A stretch of 42,552 nt of DNA from a virus, in IMG/VR virus record IMGVR_UViG_3300036832_000321, positions 1-42,552 of that record; one strand, written 5' to 3'. Made by a program: the position numbers and the translations under genes. This document shows, piece after piece, positions 39,706-42,552 of the stretch. Within the stretch, counting starts at the first letter, position 1. Every line of letters begins with the position of its first letter. The notes beneath the pieces were generated by a model. The model was not told where the DNA came from. It saw only the letters and a list, made by a program, of their open reading frames with translations, and did no database searches.

Positions 39706-40034
39706 GTCTTCGCCGTCCACTGCTCGACGTACGCGGTGCAGCCGGTCGGGACGTCGTTGGCGCAGATCAGGCCGAACTCGTACGGCGACGTGCCGCTCGG
39801 GCTCGTGGCGACGACGGCGCAGTAGACGCGGCCGACGCCGCCCTTCGTGCAGGCGATCGAGTTGACGTGCCACTGCTTGCCGCCGAGGCGCTTGCGCGCG
39901 ACTGCGACGAACTGCTTGGACAGCGCAGCGGTCGTCGCGGCTGGGTGCGAGAGGCGGTACGGCGCCCCGGCAGATGCGACCGGGGCGGCGATGGCGAGCG
40001 CTACGACGAGCGCGAGGACGAGGCGTGTCATCAC
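39702..40034 (-). CDS. Secreted cysteine-containing protein
   Basis: 110 residues from the GTG at 40034 or the ATG three bases later. The N-terminus is a signal peptide (TRLVLALVVALAIAAPVASA) with a clear AxA site. The mature part has four Cys (NSIACTKGG, RVYCAVV, FGLICAND, PTGCTAYV) that may form two disulphides, and a basic region ARKRLGGKQWH. It resembles small exported actinobacterial proteins. In a prophage it would change the cell surface, for example in superinfection exclusion; this is inference. Confidence 0.68.
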   Translation of the reverse strand: MMTRLVLALVVALAIAAPVASAGAPYRLSHPAATTAALSKQFVAVARKRLGGKQWHVNSIACTKGGVGRVYCAVVATSPSGTSPYEFGLICANDVPTGCTAYVEQWTAKT

Positions 40035-40357
40035 GTGCTCGTCGGGTCGCTGGGGAAGGGCAGGATCGAGACGTCGAGCGAGCCGGTCGTGCCGATCACG
40101 ATCATCTCGCCGCGCTCTTCGTCGTGCAGCACGATCGCGGTCGGGTTGCCCTTCGCGCTCAACTGGCTCAGCTCGCGCACGAAGCGCAGGGTGCGGCCGG
40201 GCAGCTCGTCGGCGAGCTGCTCGTAGGTCAGGTGTTTCGGCATGGGCTTCTCCTTCGGTGTGAGCGCGGGGAACGCGCCGAGCACTTCGGCGCGCGTGGC
40301 TGGTCTGCGGCTCTCGATCTGCTCGAAGTAGCGCTGCAGCGGGTCGACGCCGCTCAT
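40031..40357 (-). CDS. Hypothetical protein with possible second start
   Basis: 108 residues from the ATG at 40357 (ATGA overlap). A second in-frame ATG at 40243 has AAGGAG seven bases before it and would give a 70-residue protein (MPKHLTYEQLADELPGRTLR onward). The C-terminal part has AIVLHDEERGEMIVIGTTGS, an antitoxin-like beta layout (as in small Phd/VapB-type N-terminal regions), but this is weak. The full protein adds an N-terminal helical arm. Confidence 0.58.
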   Translation of the reverse strand: MSGVDPLQRYFEQIESRRPATRAEVLGAFPALTPKEKPMPKHLTYEQLADELPGRTLRFVRELSQLSAKGNPTAIVLHDEERGEMIVIGTTGSLDVSILPFPSDPTST

Positions 40358-40968
40358 GCGCGGCGCAGCTCGTCGGCGATGCGACGGGCGATCGCGAGCG
40401 AGTCGCTGTAGTTGAGGATCAGGCCGGGCTTCGAGACGCTCTCGACGTGCTCGAAGTCGAGGCCGGGCGTCGCGACGTGAAAGTGCTCGCCGCTCAGCTC
40501 GGGCTCGGGTGCGGTGGGCCAGGCTTCGAGCACGATCGCGACGGCGCGCTCGCTGCGGACGACGAGCACGTCGCCGTCGTTGATCTCGTCGTCGCACTGG
40601 CTCATGTCGTAGGCGAAGCTCGTCGAGTCGAACTCGTGCACGGCTGGCACGCGCTCGCTCACGGGCTCGATCTCGACGCGCTCGACGGTCCAGCGTGCGA
40701 GGTCGTTGCCTTGGATGGTCCAGCGGTGCTCGTTGTTGCTCGGGCCGCTTCGGTTCCACTCGCGGGTCCAGGAGATCGGGACGACTGAGTTCGGCACGTC
40801 GTCGCGGTTGAGGACGAGCGCTTGCGTGAAGAGCACGGGGCCGACGGTGCTGGCGTGCGCGGTGCTCGTCTTGATCTCGCTGTCGATCAGCAGGCGCATC
40901 CCGTGCGCGATGACGACGTCGCCCGAGCGCAGCTCGGACGTCTTGACGATCTGGGTCTTGATGCTCAT
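40354..40968 (-). CDS. First gene of the leftward operon, unknown
   Basis: 204 residues from the ATG at 40968, with ACGGAGGC eight bases before. The N-terminal part (ELRSGDVVIAHGMRLLIDSE) and a later similar part (INDGDVLVVRSERAVAIVLE) both read as small beta-barrels, so the protein may hold two related domains. The C-terminus is helical (DSLAIARRIADELRRA). No family recognised. Confidence 0.62.
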   Translation of the reverse strand: MSIKTQIVKTSELRSGDVVIAHGMRLLIDSEIKTSTAHASTVGPVLFTQALVLNRDDVPNSVVPISWTREWNRSGPSNNEHRWTIQGNDLARWTVERVEIEPVSERVPAVHEFDSTSFAYDMSQCDDEINDGDVLVVRSERAVAIVLEAWPTAPEPELSGEHFHVATPGLDFEHVESVSKPGLILNYSDSLAIARRIADELRRA

Positions 40969-41009
40969 ACGGTTTGCCTCCGTTTCGTGTCGCTCGCTTC
41001 GTGCGAACG

Positions 41010-41037
41010 CATCTACAGAGTAGCGGCTTGCCATCAA
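41010..41037 (-). promoter_or_regulatory. Leftward promoter of the accessory operon
   Basis: On the minus strand TTGATG (41032-41037), a 16-base spacer and TAGATG (41010-41015). It is placed about 40 bases before the ATG at 40968. Confidence 0.55.
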
Positions 41038-41054
41038 CTTAGTAGACGTCGCAC

Positions 41055-41082
41055 TTGACGAAAATGGCTCAGTTGGTAGGGT
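41055..41082 (+). promoter_or_regulatory. Rightward promoter before the small-gene cluster
   Basis: TTGACG (41055-41060), a 16-base spacer and TAGGGT (41077-41082). It resembles the promoter at 23806 (CTGACG and TAGGCT). It is divergent to the leftward promoter at 41010, with 17 bases between the two -35 elements. Confidence 0.6.
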
Positions 41083-41121
41083 TTGCGCCGAGCTGACGTG
41101 CAAGGTCGTCGGCTGTCGAGC

Positions 41122-41190
41122 CCGAGCGAGCGATCCGGCCACATAACGCCGGGGACCGCGAAGCAGCTCTAGCGATAGCTGCGCGCTCGG
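41122..41190 (+). ncRNA. Structured leader, three-way-junction-like
   Basis: A closing stem CCGAGCG/CGCTCGG (41122-41128 with 41184-41190) encloses two hairpins: CCGGC/GCCGG (41135-41139 with 41148-41152) and GCAGCT/AGCTGC (41163-41168 with 41177-41182). It lies in the leader of the gene at 41214, close to its ribosome binding site. It may be a cis-regulatory RNA; known riboswitch sequences are not recognised. Confidence 0.35.
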
Positions 41191-41213
41191 TGCGATCTCA
41201 CGAGGAGGGAACG

Positions 41214-41465
41214 ATGGCTCTCAAGCCCCGCGACCGCAATCGTCTGCCGTCGAGCGCGTTCGCCTATCCGAAGACCCGGCGCTACCCGATCGACACCGTC
41301 GCGCGTGCCCGATCGGCGCTCGCACGTGCCGCGCAGCCGCAGACGAAAGGCAGCTACGCGCTCGTCGCCAAGGCGGTGCGCTCGAAGTACGGCGACAAGG
41401 TCGCGACGGTCGGCAAGAGCAAGGGCGTCCTGCATCGAGCGGGCTACCGGAAGGGGAAGCGATGA
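41214..41465 (+). CDS. Small basic phage protein of a widespread family
   Basis: 83 residues with GAGGAGGG before the ATG. The pattern LPSSAFAYPKTRRYPIDTVA followed by RARSALARAAQ is one I recognise from many actinophage and other small phage proteins, of unknown role. Very basic, ending RKGKR. It is the first gene after the divergent promoter. Confidence 0.7.
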   Translation: MALKPRDRNRLPSSAFAYPKTRRYPIDTVARARSALARAAQPQTKGSYALVAKAVRSKYGDKVATVGKSKGVLHRAGYRKGKR

Positions 41466-41566
41466 CGACCGTCCCAGGTTCCAAGATCAGCATCCGCGTC
41501 GCCGACGTCGCGCTCGTCGTGATCGCGGTCTTCGTCGCGCTCGCCTACTTCTATGGCTGGGGCTAA
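41462..41566 (+). CDS. 34-residue membrane microprotein
   Basis: ATG in an ATGA overlap. A short polar start and one hydrophobic helix (VALVVIAVFVALAYFYGWG). The next gene starts inside its 3' end (14-base overlap). Third of three such microproteins in this window (also 27871 and 37794). Confidence 0.5.
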   Translation: MTTVPGSKISIRVADVALVVIAVFVALAYFYGWG

Positions 41567-41687
41567 GCCGACCGACTGGATCGACTACGGCCCGGCGTAC
41601 GTCGACGAGGAGGACCTCGAACGGCGGCGCAAGCGCAAGCGACCGAAGCTCGTCAGGGTCAAGCCCCGGCGCAGGGCGAAGCAGTGA
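41553..41687 (+). CDS. 44-residue basic protein
   Basis: ATG start inside the end of the previous gene. Acidic first half (WIDYGPAYVDEEDLE) and a strongly basic second half (RRRKRKRPKLVRVKPRRR), likely to bind nucleic acid. Joined by a GTGA overlap to the next gene. Confidence 0.5.
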   Translation: MAGAKPTDWIDYGPAYVDEEDLERRRKRKRPKLVRVKPRRRAKQ

Positions 41688-41857
41688 AGCCGATCCACGT
41701 CTACCCCGTCGACGATCTGATCGAGCACGAGCGCGAAGGCGACGAGTGCGTCTGCGGGCCGGACTTCGAGTGGGTCGACGGCACGAAGCTCGTCATCCAC
41801 AACGCGCTCGACGGGCGCGAGTTCGCCGAGCGTGGAGAGCCGCTACCGCACGAATGA
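41684..41857 (+). CDS. Small conserved actinophage protein
   Basis: 57 residues from a GTG in a GTGA overlap. HVYPVDDLIEHEREGDECVC with GPDFEWVD and HNALDGREF is a pattern I recognise from many actinophage genomes, where it often stands close to the HNH and terminase genes. Function unknown. It has one CxC pair. Confidence 0.7.
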   Translation: MKPIHVYPVDDLIEHEREGDECVCGPDFEWVDGTKLVIHNALDGREFAERGEPLPHE

Positions 41858-42165
41858 GGGCGCGCACGCTCTGCGCTGTCGCTGGATGCCCCGAGACGGC
41901 AGTCAGCAAGGACGGGCGCTGCGAGGCGCATCGCCGTCGAGGCGGCTACCGCTGGCGGGTCAAGGCGAAGCTCGTCGTCGCTCGTGCCGGTGGTCGCTGC
42001 GAGCGATGCGGACGCCCCCATGCACGGCTGAGCGCCCATCACGTCCGATCGCTCGTGATGGGCGGGCGTGAACTCGTCGAGATCGACGAGCTGCTCGCGA
42101 TCTGCGCGAGCTGTCAGGCGATCGAACGCCCTGCACTCGAACGAGCGCGACGCCTACCGGGATGA
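41854..42165 (+). CDS. HNH endonuclease
   Basis: 103 residues from an ATG in an ATGA overlap. CERCGRPHARLSAHHVRSLV and ELLAICASCQAIE make the HNH metal site with two CxxC pairs and the His-His motif; a first Cys cluster (LCAVAGCPETA, RCEAHRRRGGY) precedes it. HNH proteins near terminase genes take part in DNA packaging in several phages. If the genome is circular, this gene lies about 1.1 kb before terminase-side genes, so that role fits. Confidence 0.82.
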   Translation: MRARTLCAVAGCPETAVSKDGRCEAHRRRGGYRWRVKAKLVVARAGGRCERCGRPHARLSAHHVRSLVMGGRELVEIDELLAICASCQAIERPALERARRLPG

Positions 42166-42172
42166 GGCTGCG

Positions 42173-42514
42173 ATGGAGCGCCGGGCCAGACGTGGGACGA
42201 ATCACGCGAAGCCCGACCTGGCTGCGTTCTGGGCGACAGCAGAGCGTGAGGGCATGGCGTGGGTGCTGTCTGAGTACGTGCTGCTCAACCGCGCCATCAT
42301 CGGCGACACCCCGGCCCACGTCGGCTACGACCCAGCCGAGGCACCTTGGTACGCGCCGTGCATCTGCTGCGAGGCGATCATCCGAGCCGACCGCCTCGAT
42401 CTCGTGCGTGAGCACCTGCTGATCTGCCCGACCTTCCGACCGAGGCATCTACGTCTCGCGACTTGCACCGACCGACCGAGGCGGCATCGCCGCCGCCCTC
42501 GGGCTCGGCCCTGA
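42173..42514 (+). CDS. Zinc-finger protein, C-terminus possibly in another frame
   Basis: 113 residues from the ATG at 42173. The clear part is PDLAAFWATAEREGMAWVLS and YAPCICCEAIIRADRL with REHLLICP, a Cys3-His-type zinc finger. The last 30 residues are nearly all Arg, Pro and His and have poor codon third positions, while another frame becomes well coded from about 42430. The real protein may end there or continue by a +1 shift. Confidence 0.6.
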   Translation: MERRARRGTNHAKPDLAAFWATAEREGMAWVLSEYVLLNRAIIGDTPAHVGYDPAEAPWYAPCICCEAIIRADRLDLVREHLLICPTFRPRHLRLATCTDRPRRHRRRPRARP

Positions 42515-42552
42515 CCTGGGGCCGGACCCCCTCGCCGATCTCGCAGCGACAG
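42422..42552 (+). CDS. Partial open frame crossing the window ends
   Basis: Open from 42422 to the last base, with third codon positions almost all G/C; it reads RGGIAAALGLGPDLGPDPLA near the end. If the window is circular it continues at base 1 and stops at TGA 9-11, overlapping the GTG of the methyltransferase gene. No ATG, GTG or TTG lies in it. It may be a +1 frameshift product of the gene at 42173, start at a rare codon, or reflect a sequence error. Confidence 0.5.

Noticed and set aside
41065-41079. TGGCTCAGTTGGTAG, like the D-arm of a tRNA
   Set aside because: No matching acceptor stem, anticodon arm or TTCGA loop is found around it; it overlaps a good promoter spacer and is probably chance.

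Overview
The window reads as a temperate actinobacteriophage genome with a contractile tail. It is GC-rich, with third codon positions almost always G or C. Genes are packed tightly and mostly joined by ATGA, GTGA or TTGA stop/start overlaps. The actinobacterial host is an inference. It rests on the phiC31-Gp3-like directionality factor, the large serine integrase, an Rpf-like muralytic protein, and several small zinc-finger and HNH proteins of the kind seen in actinophages. An open frame leaving the right end continues through base 1 and stops at 9-11, in a GTGA overlap with the first gene. The window is therefore probably one complete circular or circularly permuted genome of 42,552 bp.

Layout. 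8-3391: ParB-methyltransferase fusion, then small and large terminase. 3388-8500: portal, scaffold, HK97-type capsid, connector, tail-completion and tail-terminator genes. 8497-12660: sheath, tube, tail-assembly chaperones joined by a -1 frameshift, and tape measure. 12657-21239: LysM baseplate protein, a hub with two wall-hydrolase domains, an OB/collagen spike-fibre, further fibres, gp25/W, baseplate J, tail protein I and a last fibre. 21259-22802: coiled-coil protein, CHAP endolysin, holin-like protein and a small acidic protein, closed by a strong terminator (22852-22898).

22899-25812 is the lysogeny switch. It holds a leftward XRE repressor, two copies of a candidate operator, divergent promoters, a leftward large serine integrase, and a 50-bp imperfect palindrome just upstream of the integrase that looks like attP. 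25813-38202 is a long rightward early operon. It encodes a secreted Rpf-like enzyme, VRR-NUC and RecB-like nucleases, an HTH protein, a ParB-like protein, the directionality factor, and a RepA-like ATPase whose 3' end carries repeats and a large hairpin (possible origin). Many small zinc-ribbon, winged-helix and membrane proteins follow. The operon ends with a PLP-dependent enzyme (38199-39050) and a terminator.

39132-40968 is a separate leftward operon with its own promoter. It encodes a secreted protein, a small HTH protein and four unknowns. 41055-42552 returns to the rightward strand from a divergent promoter with a structured leader. It carries small proteins, an HNH endonuclease, and a gene that crosses the window ends into the packaging module.

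Together the genes give virion assembly, lysis, site-specific integration and excision, and a replication initiation module. No DNA polymerase or primase is visible, so host replication proteins are presumably used. No tRNA, rRNA, CRISPR or insertion sequence was found.
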